Source: Verrucomicrobiota bacterium
GTDB taxonomy: Bacteria; Verrucomicrobiota; Kiritimatiellia; SS1-B-03-39; UBA6053
Reading direction: 5' to 3'
Length of the DNA stretch: 64,000 nt
Assembly: GCA_020831625.1 (NCBI GenBank)
Contig: JAFIGD010000017.1
Coordinates: 23,522-87,521 of the forward strand
Of the stretch, positions 8,195-17,866 are shown one piece after another. The notes below the pieces were generated by a model. That model did no database searches, was not told where the DNA came from, and was given only the letters and a program-made list of their open reading frames with translations. A program made the translations under genes and the position numbers. Every line of letters starts with the position of its first letter. Within the stretch, counting starts at the first letter, position 1.

Positions 8195-11100
8195 TCCCGG
8201 CCCTCCATGGCCTGATAGTAGTCGTCGATGAGGTTGCGGTACTCGCTCGGCCAGCGGTCGGGATCCACCGCCGCGCCGGAGGCTTCCGCCTCCCGGTCCC
8301 GTCCCGCCTGACCTCCCGGGCGTCCGGACGCCGCGCGGCCGGGATCGCCCGCGCCGGTCATGCCTTCGCCGTCCTGCTCGCCGGGGCTCATTCCCTGCAT
8401 CATTTGCATGAGTGCCTGCATCATCTGTTGATTCTGCATCTGTTGCTGCGACGGACTTTGGTCCTCTCCGGAGGAGGGATCGGAGGATGAACCGCCCATG
8501 CTCTGATCGAGGGCGGCGGCCAGCAGTTCGATCACCAGGGTCTGGGTGGCCCGGGTTTCGCTGTCGGTTTGCGGCCGGCGCAGTTGCACGCCGGCGTTCA
8601 TAATTTCGCCGGAGGCGAGGCTGATGAGCTGTTTGACCTCATCGGTCCGCACCCGGTTCTCGAGCCGCTGGAGGCCCATGCCCAGATCGTACTGGCGGTC
8701 TGAAAGCTCGATGGCCTCCCGGTGATAGTTCATGTTTTCGGCGTAGGATTCGTCGAGGCTGCGGGTGTGCCGCCGCAGGCGCTCCTGGCGTTCCCGGGCG
8801 CGGACCAGCGCGATCATGGTTTCGAGGTCCTCACCCTCCTCCTCGCCGCCGCCCTCACCGCCTTCGCCCGCGCCGCCGTCGTCCTCGTCATCGGAAAGCA
8901 TGTCGGCCCAGCGGGTGAAGAGACCGCTCCACTCATCGGCCTCGCGGGTGGTGCGGCCGATCACGTTGCGCAGAATGAGATCGCGCAGTTCCGGAAGCCG
9001 GGCCGCATAGCGCTCGGCCTCCATATCGACGGTGACCTCTCGCAGAATTTCCTGACGGGTGCGGCGGTAGAATCCGGTCAGATCATCGAACACATAGCGG
9101 GATTCCCGGAAAATGTCGTCCTGCCGCGCCGCTTCGGCCTGAACGCGCCCGGCCAGGTCCTCCGGCAGTTGATCGGCGGAAAGACCGATGGTTTGGGGCA
9201 GCAGCTCCTGCATGACCCCGCCGACTTCGCCCTGAATCCGCGCCAGTTCCCGGAGGCGGTTGACAAAACTTTCGGACAGGCTGCGTTCCAGCGATTCATT
9301 GAGGTCCTCTTCCCCCTGTTGCATGGCGGCGATGGCCTCCTCCTGTTTCCGCATGGCCTCCTCCAGCCGTTCCTGCCGTTCGGAGGCGGCGGCTTCGCTT
9401 TCCTCCCCGTTTTCACCGGCCTCTCCGTTCTCACCGCCCTCTCCGGCGCTGCCGGGTTCCCCGGAGGCCTGGGCGGCGGCCTGCAACTCCCGGGCGGCGT
9501 CCCGCATGGCGGGCTGGGCGGTGTTTTGCAGGTCTTGAGCAATGCCGGTCCAGTCGGCGATGGCCTCGTCGGAAATGGTCTCGTTTTTGGTGGATTCGGC
9601 GATCAGATTCTCCATGCGCCGCCGGGTTTCCTCCAGGCGTTCCGCGCGCAGCAGTTCCTCCAGCGCCCGCTCGGCCAGTTCGGCGGCGGTGGATTCATCG
9701 GCGAAATCCTCCGGATCCCGATCCATCAGGAGTTTGTTCTCCTCCAGGGCGAGGCTTTCCTGGCGGATGAGTTCGTCCAGTTCGGAGAGGACCGCGTCCA
9801 TTTGCTGGTGAACCATTTTGGCGTGTTCCTCATGGCTCATGACCAGAATGCGGTGCCGGGCGCTGGTGCTCGGCTCGCGGTCCGGATAGGCGTCCACCGC
9901 CAGGGCGACCAGTTCGATCATCTCGCCGGCCGCGAATCCGGCGCGGTCGGGGGAGAAGGTTCGCGATTCGCCGCCGGACAGCCCGCGGATGTCCAGTTCC
10001 TCGATCCGGTCTTCGGGACTGCCCGCGCGCATCACCCGCATCCGGGTCCAGACCCGTTTGAGCCCGAAGTCATCCCCGGCGCGCACCTCAAAATTGAGGA
10101 ATTCGTCCGGCAGCACCGCCACGGCGGGGGCGAGGCCGGCGATGGAGACGCGGGGCGGTTCGTCGGGACGGCCGACGAGTTCAACGGTGGCCGGAACCCG
10201 GGGGGTCAGTCCCGCCTCATCGGTCCATTCCAGCCCGAGGGTTTGATTTTCGGTCAGGGTGACCGGCGGCACGATGAAATCCGCGCCTTCGACCCGAAGC
10301 GGATTCGCGCCCGCGTCCCGGGCGTCTTTGAGGGTGCGGCTGACGGTTCCGCGCAGGGCAACCTGACTGCCGAGGGGTACTTCCAGACGGCGGCGGCGCA
10401 GGGTTTGTTCTTCGGGTTCCCGTCCGAGATAGTCCGGCCAGTGGATGGTGGCCGCGAGGGCGATGAGTTCCGGACGGAGCAGGGGCTCCACGCGGACCTC
10501 GGCCCTGGCGTCTCCGGCTCTCAGGGCAACCATCCGGGGTTGCGTGAGGCTTTCGCCGGAAACGCGGAGGGAGCCGTCTTGCAGGGACGACTCCAGGCGT
10601 TCGGGTCCGTTCAGGCGGACATCCACCGCGTGCACCGGCTGGTCGCGGACATGGGAGACGGAGCCGGAGAAGGAAAACGGTTCGCCGTGGGCGATGTTCA
10701 GGGTGTTCGGGAGCCCCTCAAAACGCACGAAGGTGAAGCGCTCGATTTGCCGGTGCGGGTTCAGCCAGCGGGTGAAGCTGTTGCGGGCGGCGTCGGGCAC
10801 GAAGAGCACATAGAGAAAGCCGGCCAGCAGGAGGCCGGTGGTGATCCAGCTGAGTTTCTGAAGTTTGGAGGTGTCCAGTTTTTCTTCGGCGCGGACATCG
10901 GCCAGCTCGCGGGCGACTTGTTCAATGGCGGCGCGGCGCAGGGCGGGGGAGTCGCCGGATGACAGATTACCGTCCTCGGAGAGTTCGACGGCGCCGAGAA
11001 GCCGGTCGCCGATGCGGCGGTCGAGACGGCCCATGACGTTCGCGAGGGTGCGGGCGTCGGGTTTGCGGAGGACCCACTGCCGGAGCCAGGGCCAGAGACA

Positions 11101-11316
11101 GAACAGCAGCAGCAGGGGGACCGGTCCGGCGAGGAGGACGCGGACGGCGGCGGGGGTGGCCCAGAGCCGGTCGGACAGGGCCAGGAGACCGAAGCTGAGC
11201 AGGGGGATGAACACGAACAGTCCGGCCACTTTGAGGGTGTGCAACAGGAGCCAGCGGCGCTGAAAGCGCGCCAGCGCCTGTTCAAGTTGTGCGGGAAAAA
11301 GCGGTGTGTCTGACAT
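8191..11316 (-). CDS. Large membrane protein with coiled-coil region, DUF4175-like
   Basis: 1041 aa. Two transmembrane segments near residues 28-75 and one near 158-172 are followed by beta-rich extracytoplasmic sequence. Next comes a long Glu/Arg/Gln-rich helical stretch (about residues 520-960) that should form coiled coils, with low-complexity acidic patches near residues 640-660 and 805-820. The tail is rich in Gln, Met and Gly. It resembles the large DUF4175-type proteins that accompany BatA-like genes in PVC and alphaproteobacterial operons, but I cannot assign a reaction. It overlaps the next gene by four bases and starts one base after the preceding stop, so it belongs to the same transcript. 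Probably an envelope scaffold. Confidence 0.65.
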   Translation of the reverse strand: MSDTPLFPAQLEQALARFQRRWLLLHTLKVAGLFVFIPLLSFGLLALSDRLWATPAAVRVLLAGPVPLLLLFCLWPWLRQWVLRKPDARTLANVMGRLDRRIGDRLLGAVELSEDGNLSSGDSPALRRAAIEQVARELADVRAEEKLDTSKLQKLSWITTGLLLAGFLYVLFVPDAARNSFTRWLNPHRQIERFTFVRFEGLPNTLNIAHGEPFSFSGSVSHVRDQPVHAVDVRLNGPERLESSLQDGSLRVSGESLTQPRMVALRAGDARAEVRVEPLLRPELIALAATIHWPDYLGREPEEQTLRRRRLEVPLGSQVALRGTVSRTLKDARDAGANPLRVEGADFIVPPVTLTENQTLGLEWTDEAGLTPRVPATVELVGRPDEPPRVSIAGLAPAVAVLPDEFLNFEVRAGDDFGLKRVWTRMRVMRAGSPEDRIEELDIRGLSGGESRTFSPDRAGFAAGEMIELVALAVDAYPDREPSTSARHRILVMSHEEHAKMVHQQMDAVLSELDELIRQESLALEENKLLMDRDPEDFADESTAAELAERALEELLRAERLEETRRRMENLIAESTKNETISDEAIADWTGIAQDLQNTAQPAMRDAARELQAAAQASGEPGSAGEGGENGEAGENGEESEAAASERQERLEEAMRKQEEAIAAMQQGEEDLNESLERSLSESFVNRLRELARIQGEVGGVMQELLPQTIGLSADQLPEDLAGRVQAEAARQDDIFRESRYVFDDLTGFYRRTRQEILREVTVDMEAERYAARLPELRDLILRNVIGRTTREADEWSGLFTRWADMLSDDEDDGGAGEGGEGGGEEEGEDLETMIALVRARERQERLRRHTRSLDESYAENMNYHREAIELSDRQYDLGMGLQRLENRVRTDEVKQLISLASGEIMNAGVQLRRPQTDSETRATQTLVIELLAAALDQSMGGSSSDPSSGEDQSPSQQQMQNQQMMQALMQMMQGMSPGEQDGEGMTGAGDPGRAASGRPGGQAGRDREAEASGAAVDPDRWPSEYRNLIDDYYQAMEGRE

Positions 11317-11317
11317 A

Positions 11318-13507
11318 TTATACCCAGCCCTGCTGTTTGCGGATTATCCAATATAGTCCGAAAAAGAGGAAAACGCCAATGATCCAGGCGGGATGTTGCC
11401 AAAGGCGGCGGATGGTGACCACCACCTGCTGCCGCGGCAATTCGCGCAGGCGGGCCAGCAGCTCCGCGGCCTCGTCCATGGAGACGCTTTGACCGCCGGA
11501 CACACCGGCCATCTCGCGCAGCGGGCGGGGGCGCATGGGCTCGCCGATTTTTTCGACAATCCGGGCCTCCACGCGGACGGAGCGCTCCATCCAGGCGCGG
11601 TCCGGATCTTCCGATGAAATCAGCTCCAGGCGGTGCTCGCCGGGCCGGGCGGGCGTCCAGTCGGCGGAGAAGGCCCCGCCGCCCTCCAGGGGTTCGAGGC
11701 GGGGGGTGACGACTTCGCCTTCGGGATCGGTCACCCGCAGCCGCACCGGGACTTCCGCGCCGGACGCGGCGGCGGCACCGCGCAGGACCACGGTGACGCG
11801 GTTGGCCTGGCCCGCCTCGGGGCGTTCCGGCTGCAGAAAGACCCGCGATCCCTCTTCGCCGAACATGTGCCGCCGGTGCGCCATCCAGCGGACCACCTGA
11901 CCCCAGAAGCGGTAGTGATAGAGGTCCTCGACCCCGGTCCGCCAGCGGTAGGCGGCATCGGTGCCCAGAAACAGCACATGTCCGGTGCCGGCGTTGCGAA
12001 TGGCCAGCAGGGGAATGCGGCCGCTTTCGTTGCGGCGGGAGGCATGGGTGGCGAGCACCTCGCTGCCGACGCGGGCGCGGGTGACCCCGGCGTACCAAAA
12101 GAAGCCCGGCAGATTCCGCCAGATTTGCTGATTGCGGAGGGGATTGGGGTGGAGCTGGGTGAGCATGTGGTCGCGGCCCTCGCGGGTCAGCGCGAAGCGC
12201 ATTTCCAGATCCATACCCACGCCGCGGGGGACATTGGCATCGTACTCGACCGGCATCAGCGGTTCCAGGGCGGTGCCGGTGAGGCGCAGATGTCCGCCGC
12301 GCGCGCCGGGGAGAAAGACCAGTCCGCCCGCCTGTTCGCGGACGAGCAGGGCGATGTTTTGGGCGTCGGTCTCATCCAATTCCGTCGGACCCACGCCGAC
12401 ATCGCCGAGAAAAATGACATCAAACGCGCCCCATTCCCCGGGGTCCTTGGGGAATTCGGAGATGAAGCCCGGTCCGGTGCCGGGGCCGAGTTCGGGATGG
12501 AAGAGCAGGCTGGTGACCTCCACGCCCGGGTCGCGGTGCAGGGCGTTGCGGAGGTAGCGGTATTCCCAGCGGGGCCAACTGTCGATCAGCAGCACCCGGA
12601 TGGTGGTGCTGCGCACATCCAGTTCGGCGCTCATCTCGTTGTTGTCGGGAAAACGCTCCAGCGGATGCGGTGTGACCTGAACGGTGAGGTTCACGCGGCC
12701 CTCGCTGCGCGGCACCCAGCGGAGGGTGGCGGAGCCCTCCCGGCCGGCGGGGATGTCGATGTCCTGGCGGGCGACGGTTTGACCGTCGGCCAGCAGGGTG
12801 ACTTCGGAGCGCGCGTCTTCGGGCAGGGAACTGGTGACCCGGACCGGCAGGACCAGGGCCTCGTTCACGAGGGTGTAGGACGGAAACGCGACCGGTTCGA
12901 GGACCAGATCCGGCAGGCGGGTGGTTTGACCGATTTCGACCGCGAAAACGGGCACCTCGCGTTCGGCCAGCCGCAGGGCTTCGGGCAGCGGGGAGCCGGG
13001 GGCGTTGTGCCCGCCGTCGGTGAGCATCAGCACCGCGGACAGGTCTTCGCGCGAGGCGGCGCGGGAGAGCCCGCCGCTCAAATCGGTTTCGCGGACCAGG
13101 GCATCCTCCTCGTGACCGAGACGGATAAGATCCAGTTGCACGGTGTCGGCGAGGGCGGCCCATTCCGGCCGGGCCTGCAGGGACGCGATCCACTGTTTGC
13201 GGGTGGCGGGGCGGCCGTCGACATCGGTGTCGGGGGTGAGCATGGAATCGGTGTCGTCGATCACCACCGCGATGCGGGCGTTGTCGCTTCGGGCACTGCG
13301 GGTGTGGATTTCCGGCTGCAGCAGGGTGAGCAGGAGCAGCAGCGCGCCGGCGAATTTCAGTCCCTCGCTGAGGAGACGGACGCGGGCGAAGCGGGTTTGC
13401 CGGAGATGGTACAGACTGATCGCCAGATAGATCAGAAAGACGGCGATTCCGAGCAGGCGGAACCCGGCGGGGGCGTTCCAGATCCAGAGGCGGGTGTCGG
13501 GGTTCAT
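11318..13507 (-). CDS. VWA/glutamine-amidotransferase-like membrane protein
   Basis: 729 aa. Two transmembrane helices sit at the N-terminus (GIAVFLIYLAISLYHL and FAGALLLLLTLL) and one near the C-terminus (WIIGVFLFFGLYWII). A von Willebrand A-like domain follows the first helices, with a MIDAS-like VVIDDTDSM. A later segment (LLIDSWPRWEYRYLRNAL ... GGLVFLPGARGG) has the class-I glutamine-amidotransferase-like fold typical of these operons, without an obvious catalytic Cys. It is likely an envelope protein working with the BatA-like partner. It overlaps the BatA-like gene by four bases. Confidence 0.7.
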   Translation of the reverse strand: MNPDTRLWIWNAPAGFRLLGIAVFLIYLAISLYHLRQTRFARVRLLSEGLKFAGALLLLLTLLQPEIHTRSARSDNARIAVVIDDTDSMLTPDTDVDGRPATRKQWIASLQARPEWAALADTVQLDLIRLGHEEDALVRETDLSGGLSRAASREDLSAVLMLTDGGHNAPGSPLPEALRLAEREVPVFAVEIGQTTRLPDLVLEPVAFPSYTLVNEALVLPVRVTSSLPEDARSEVTLLADGQTVARQDIDIPAGREGSATLRWVPRSEGRVNLTVQVTPHPLERFPDNNEMSAELDVRSTTIRVLLIDSWPRWEYRYLRNALHRDPGVEVTSLLFHPELGPGTGPGFISEFPKDPGEWGAFDVIFLGDVGVGPTELDETDAQNIALLVREQAGGLVFLPGARGGHLRLTGTALEPLMPVEYDANVPRGVGMDLEMRFALTREGRDHMLTQLHPNPLRNQQIWRNLPGFFWYAGVTRARVGSEVLATHASRRNESGRIPLLAIRNAGTGHVLFLGTDAAYRWRTGVEDLYHYRFWGQVVRWMAHRRHMFGEEGSRVFLQPERPEAGQANRVTVVLRGAAAASGAEVPVRLRVTDPEGEVVTPRLEPLEGGGAFSADWTPARPGEHRLELISSEDPDRAWMERSVRVEARIVEKIGEPMRPRPLREMAGVSGGQSVSMDEAAELLARLRELPRQQVVVTIRRLWQHPAWIIGVFLFFGLYWIIRKQQGWV

Positions 13508-15432
13508 GCCGCGCCTCCCCGCCAGAGCGGCGAACGGACGGCGGGCGCGCGCCGGATGTTGAGGGTCAGCAGATAGGATTCGACCGCGAGGAAGATGAGC
13601 CCCAGGAGGGCCAGCAGCGAGGTGAGTTCCACCCGCGAATCCCGGCCGCGGACATCGGCGGTCCGGTCCTCGAACACGCGCAGATCAAAGGGGGCGGCCC
13701 ATTCGCGCAGTTCGTCGATGCTGATTTGCGCGGGGGCGTCGTGATGCGGGGAGCGGTTGAGGGCGACGACCTGTCCGCGGTGCTGATAGCGGCCGACGTG
13801 CAGGCGCGGATCGGCGTCGTCCCCGTCCAGCGGGGCCCATTCCTCTCCGGGGTTCAGACGCCAGTCGCCCAGCCGGTGGGTGCCGCGGGAAAAATCACGG
13901 GCGCCGCCCTCGCGGAGGAGGCGCTGCAGGACGGGCACCCAGACAAAGCCCGCGTCCAGGGTGGACCAGTCGCGCAGGGGCAGGGTGGCCAGCCGATAGT
14001 GGGCGCCGTCGCCGAGGGCTTCGCGGGTGAGCAGCGGGGAGCCGTCCTCCAGCCGGGCGAGCACATCGATGCCCTCCCGTTCCTCCAGGGGGACGGCTTG
14101 AAACACCCGGAGCAAGTCGAGCCGGAGCGGTTCGCGGGCGCGGTCGGTTCCGAGGACCCCGCCCGCGTCCTGCCAGTCGGCGACACCGAGGCCGTCCTCT
14201 TCCGGGAAGGCGTTGGCCCCGGCGGCCGCGGAGCCGGGCAGGGACAGGACCGCGCCGCCCTGCCGGATCCATTCCGATTCGGAGGGTTGCTGTGTTCGTC
14301 CGGCTTCGCGGATCCAGAGATGAACGGCGGCGGACAAGGCGGTGCGTCGGTCGGTGATTTCCCGTTCGCCGCTCCGGGGCAGCAGGGCGGCGCGGGTGGC
14401 GCGCATCGCGGCGGTATCGGACAGATCCAGGCGGGCGACACGGGTGGCGCGGGGGGCGAGGGACACCGCCACGGTGTTGTCCATGGGATTGCTGTCGGCG
14501 GGCAGGGTTAAATACGCGTGGACGGATTCGCCGGAGGAGTCGACGGGCAGGGTCTGGGTCCACTGAAAGGACCGTCCCTCGACGAGGATGTCTTCACGGA
14601 GGCTGAGTCCGCCGGCTTCGATTTGGAGGGGAACGCTTTCGGGGTCGGCCCGGTCGCGGTTAAGGCGAAGTTCCACCCGCAGGCCGTCCGCTTCCCGCCG
14701 GGGTTCGCCGACGAGTTGGAGGGCGCGGTTGCCGGGGTCGGGGTCGATTTGACCGACATCAAGCAGGCGAAGGGTCACTTGCGTGTTCATGCCGGCCCAT
14801 TCGTTCCAGTCGGTGGCGGAGCCGCCTTCGGGAATCCAGCTGGAGGCCCGGCGGTCGGTGGCGATCCAGATTTCGGTGGCGGGGCCGTCCTCCCGGGCGA
14901 TGTCCTCGAGGGCGCGGCGGAGAAGATCCTCCAGATTGACGGGGGCGTGGGAGGGGCGGCTTTGGGGAAGGGATTCGGGATTGACGCCGGGGGGGACGGT
15001 CACGGTTTCCCCGGTGGCGGAATCGATCCAGAGGATGCGGGGGGAACCGCGCAGTTCGGAAAGGCCCTGTTGGATGAGGGCGAGGGCGCGTTCGCGGGAG
15101 GAGACGCCGCCCCGGGTTTGTTCCATGCCGGGGGAGCGGTCGAAGAGAATCACAATCCGGTCGGAATCGCGGTTGAGAAAACGGGCGATGCCGCCGCGGG
15201 ACTGGAGGCGGGCGAGGGCAAGGAGGAAGACCAGGAGCATGAGGCAGCGGGCGGCCAGGATCATCCATTGCCGGACCCTGGCGCGGCGGGAGGCGTCGCG
15301 GTCCGCCGTGCGCAGGAACATCATCGCCGCCCATTTGACGGTGCGGTAGCGCAGCCGGTTAAGCAGGTGAATGACGACCGGCAGCAGGGCCAGCGGCAGG
15401 AGCCAGAGGAACAGCGGGGACAGGGCGGTCAT
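13504..15432 (-). CDS. BatA-like membrane protein with VWA domain
   Basis: 642 aa. The N-terminus is the BatA aerotolerance-regulator domain: a helix (FLWLLPLALLPVVIHLLNRL), the R-x-V-x-W-A-A-M-x-F-L motif in YRTVKWAAMMFLR, and a second helix (CLMLLVFLLALARL). A VWA domain follows with a degenerate metal site (VILFDRSPGM). The C-terminus ends with another helix (LTSLLALLGLIFLAVESYLL). Members sit in MoxR operons and are linked to envelope stress and protein assembly, mostly by association. Four-base overlaps on both sides show tight coupling. Confidence 0.8.
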   Translation of the reverse strand: MTALSPLFLWLLPLALLPVVIHLLNRLRYRTVKWAAMMFLRTADRDASRRARVRQWMILAARCLMLLVFLLALARLQSRGGIARFLNRDSDRIVILFDRSPGMEQTRGGVSSRERALALIQQGLSELRGSPRILWIDSATGETVTVPPGVNPESLPQSRPSHAPVNLEDLLRRALEDIAREDGPATEIWIATDRRASSWIPEGGSATDWNEWAGMNTQVTLRLLDVGQIDPDPGNRALQLVGEPRREADGLRVELRLNRDRADPESVPLQIEAGGLSLREDILVEGRSFQWTQTLPVDSSGESVHAYLTLPADSNPMDNTVAVSLAPRATRVARLDLSDTAAMRATRAALLPRSGEREITDRRTALSAAVHLWIREAGRTQQPSESEWIRQGGAVLSLPGSAAAGANAFPEEDGLGVADWQDAGGVLGTDRAREPLRLDLLRVFQAVPLEEREGIDVLARLEDGSPLLTREALGDGAHYRLATLPLRDWSTLDAGFVWVPVLQRLLREGGARDFSRGTHRLGDWRLNPGEEWAPLDGDDADPRLHVGRYQHRGQVVALNRSPHHDAPAQISIDELREWAAPFDLRVFEDRTADVRGRDSRVELTSLLALLGLIFLAVESYLLTLNIRRAPAVRSPLWRGGAA

Positions 15433-16361
15433 CGCCGGGCGCCTCCCCGGCCTTTGACGGCGCGGCCGGCGTGTCCCAGCAGAAAGGCGGTGAGGAGCTG
15501 CTCGAAATCCTCATCCACGGGGGCCAGACGGTGGTCGACGTGGTATTTGCGCAGACCGGTGCGCAGGGTGGTCATGTGCTGTTCGAGGGCCTGCAGATAG
15601 GAGGCGTGGACCACGGAGGGATCCGCCACGAGATCGGCGCCGCCCTCGAGGTCGACAAAGCGGATGGGGCGGTTGAAGTCGAAGCGGAGTTCCTGCGGAT
15701 CGATCAAGTGGAAAAAGGTGACCTCATGGCGGCAGAAGCAGAGGTGCTGCACGGCGTCGAGCAGTTCGTCGGCGGGCATAAGGGCGTCGGAGAGGACGAT
15801 GATTTGCGCGCGGCGCTGGACGCGCTCGGCGAGTTCGTGCAGGGCGGGGATGAGGGTGGATTCGCCGCGGGGGCGGGCGGCCTCGAGTTCGTGAAAAATG
15901 TTCTGGAGATGGGAGGGGGCCTGGCGGGCGGGGAGGTCGGTGTCGGTGTCTTTGCCGCAAAGGCTCAGGCCCACGGCATCGCCCTGTTTCACAAGCATAT
16001 AGGCCAGATGCGCGGCGAGGCTGCGGGCGTAGTCGAAACGGGGACCGTGACCGGAGTCGAAGGCCATGGAACCGCTGCAGTCGAGGGCGAGATAGGCGCG
16101 CAGGTTGGTGTCGGCTTCGAATTCCTTGATGTAAAAGCGGTCGCTGCGGGCGTAGACCTGCCAGTCGATGTGTTTGATGTCGTCGCCGGGGACGTATTTG
16201 CGGTATTCGGCGAATTCGACGCTGGCGCCGCGGGTGGCGCTGCGGTGCATGCCGGTGACGGGGCCGAGCATGGGGGTGTTCGCCTGCAGCGGCATGCGGG
16301 ACAGGCGTGAGAGCACACCTGAATCCAGGAGCGGTTTGGAAGAGGAGTCGCGCGCGGCCAC
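15429..16361 (-). CDS. DUF58 domain protein
   Basis: 310 aa. The DUF58 signature is clear: EFAEYRKYVPGDDIKHIDW, followed by YARSDRFYIKEFEADTN and a VWA-type metal site ALDCSGSM (D-x-S-x-S intact). No transmembrane segment is present, so it is probably cytoplasmic or membrane-associated. DUF58 proteins normally follow a MoxR ATPase, as here (5 bp downstream of its stop), and are thought to be its partner or client. The gene overlaps the BatA-like gene by four bases. Confidence 0.9.
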   Translation of the reverse strand: MAARDSSSKPLLDSGVLSRLSRMPLQANTPMLGPVTGMHRSATRGASVEFAEYRKYVPGDDIKHIDWQVYARSDRFYIKEFEADTNLRAYLALDCSGSMAFDSGHGPRFDYARSLAAHLAYMLVKQGDAVGLSLCGKDTDTDLPARQAPSHLQNIFHELEAARPRGESTLIPALHELAERVQRRAQIIVLSDALMPADELLDAVQHLCFCRHEVTFFHLIDPQELRFDFNRPIRFVDLEGGADLVADPSVVHASYLQALEQHMTTLRTGLRKYHVDHRLAPVDEDFEQLLTAFLLGHAGRAVKGRGGARR

Positions 16362-16366
16362 CGGGA

Positions 16367-17401
16367 TCAGGCCTTGTGGAGTTCTTCCTGCAGGCGGGCG
16401 ATCACATCCGCGGAGGTCAGCCCTTCCGACTGGGCGTGGAAATTGGTGAGAATGCGGTGGGAGAGCACCGGTTCGGCGACCGCGTCAACGTCCTCGATCT
16501 GAACGAGCAGGCTGCCGCGCAGGACGGCGCGGGCCTTGGCGCCGAGGACCAGGTACTGGAGGGCGCGGGGGCCGGGGCCCCACATGACCATTTCGCCGAC
16601 CCAGGCGGGGCTGTCGGGCTGGCCCGGACGGGCGCTGCGGACGAGTTTGACCACGTGTTCGTAAACATGATCGGCCACGGGCACGCGGCGGACGACATCC
16701 TGCGCCTCGAGAATTTGATCGCCGGTGAGGACGGGTTCGAGGGTCACGCTCTTGCCGCCGGTGGTTTCGCGGGCGATGCGGATTTCCTCGGCGTAGCTAG
16801 GGTACTTCACATCAATGAGGAACATGAAGCGGTCGAGCTGGGCTTCGGGGAGGGGGTAGGTGCCCTCCTGTTCGATGGGGTTCTGGGTGGCGAGCACAAA
16901 GAAGGGTTTGTCGAGGGTGAAGGTGTGGTTGCCGGCGCTGATGCGGTGCTCCTGCATGGCCTGCAGGAGGGCGGCCTGGGTTTTGGGCGGGGTGCGGTTA
17001 ATCTCGTCGGCGAGCACGATGTTGGCGAAAATCGGGCCTTTCATGAATTCAAAGGCGCGGTGGCCGTCTTCGGTCTGCTGGAGAATGTCGGTGCCGGTGA
17101 TGTCGGAGGGCATGAGGTCGGGGGTGAACTGAATCCGGCTGAAGTCAAGGGACATCAGATCTGCCAGCGACTGAATCAGCAGGGTTTTGGCGAGGCCGGG
17201 CACGCCGACGAGCAGGCCGTGGCCGCGGGCGAGAAGGCAGATGAGCAGTTTTTCAATGACATCCTCCTGGCCGATGATGACTTTGCCGAGTTCGGCGCGG
17301 ACGCGGTCCATGCGTTCGCGGAGGGCCTGAATGGCCTGAAGGTCTTTGTCGTTAACTTGGTCTACTACGGATGTTGACGCGGAGGGGGAAGCACTGTCCA
17401 T
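16367..17401 (-). CDS. moxR: MoxR-family AAA+ ATPase
   Basis: 344 aa. Walker A is GVPGLAKT, Walker B is IVLADEINR, sensor 1 is [23 protein letters not shown], and the C-terminal lid domain is complete. MoxR ATPases act as chaperones that mature or assemble VWA-domain proteins, and three such proteins follow in this operon. The start at 17401 (MDSASPS) was chosen because AGGA lies about ten bases upstream; an upstream in-frame start at 17455 would add 18 residues rich in Cys and His that are not family-like. It is the first gene of the six-gene operon running to 7211, just downstream of the terminator at 17484-17519. Confidence 0.93.
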   Translation of the reverse strand: MDSASPSASTSVVDQVNDKDLQAIQALRERMDRVRAELGKVIIGQEDVIEKLLICLLARGHGLLVGVPGLAKTLLIQSLADLMSLDFSRIQFTPDLMPSDITGTDILQQTEDGHRAFEFMKGPIFANIVLADEINRTPPKTQAALLQAMQEHRISAGNHTFTLDKPFFVLATQNPIEQEGTYPLPEAQLDRFMFLIDVKYPSYAEEIRIARETTGGKSVTLEPVLTGDQILEAQDVVRRVPVADHVYEHVVKLVRSARPGQPDSPAWVGEMVMWGPGPRALQYLVLGAKARAVLRGSLLVQIEDVDAVAEPVLSHRILTNFHAQSEGLTSADVIARLQEELHKA

Positions 17402-17483
17402 AAAAAATAATCCTGATTGTGAAGCGTGAGTATGCTGTCTACAACATATGAGCAAATCGGCGGATGCAATCTAAAACCTGAAT

Positions 17484-17519
17484 TAAAAAAAGAAAAAACC
17501 GCCAGCGGGCTGGCGGTTT
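17484..17519 (-). terminator. Rho-independent terminator after the 68-aa gene
   Basis: On the minus strand a 10-bp stem (AAACCGCCAG / CTGGCGGTTT) with a four-base loop runs into a long T-rich tract. It separates the 68-aa gene from the MoxR operon. Confidence 0.9.
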
Positions 17520-17544
17520 GGTCGGCTTGAAAGCGTCCGGACGG

Positions 17545-17751
17545 TTATTTCGCGGCGAACATCGCGGCGGTTTTGGACGGGTACTTCAGTAAATCGCGCA
17601 CTTCTTTGGGATTGAGTTTGGCGACGGCGGCCTCGCTCATGCCCAGCGCGACGAGACGCTCGCGGTGCTGGCGCTGGCGCTGCAGTTTGGCGCTTCCGCC
17701 TTTGGAGGGACGGGTGATAACGGTTTTAGTGAATTTACGTCCGATGCCCAT
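17545..17751 (-). CDS. Small basic protein, 68 aa, unknown function
   Basis: The sequence starts MGIGRKFTKTVITRPSKGG, is strongly basic in its first half (QRQRQHRERL), and ends in a helix-forming part (SEAAVAKLNPKEVRDLLKYPSKTAAMFAAK). A ribosome site AGGAAAC lies just upstream and a strong terminator closes the gene, so it looks like a genuine, independently expressed small protein. The charge suggests nucleic-acid or ribosome binding, but no family was recognised. It has no signal peptide. Confidence 0.65.
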   Translation of the reverse strand: MGIGRKFTKTVITRPSKGGSAKLQRQRQHRERLVALGMSEAAVAKLNPKEVRDLLKYPSKTAAMFAAK

Positions 17752-17866
17752 GATATGGTTTCCTGTTTGAAATTGAAGGGAAATCCGCCGGTGCGGAATT
17801 TAAAAGAGGGGTTTCTATGCCGATTTCCGACAGGCATTGCAAGCGGAAAGTCCTAAAAAGGGGCGG

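Noticed and set aside
8722..13576. Long plus-strand frames across the MoxR operon (8722-10962, 11633-13576)
   Set aside because: Low-complexity Gly/Ala/Phe-rich mirrors of minus-strand genes that have clear domains and start-stop overlaps.
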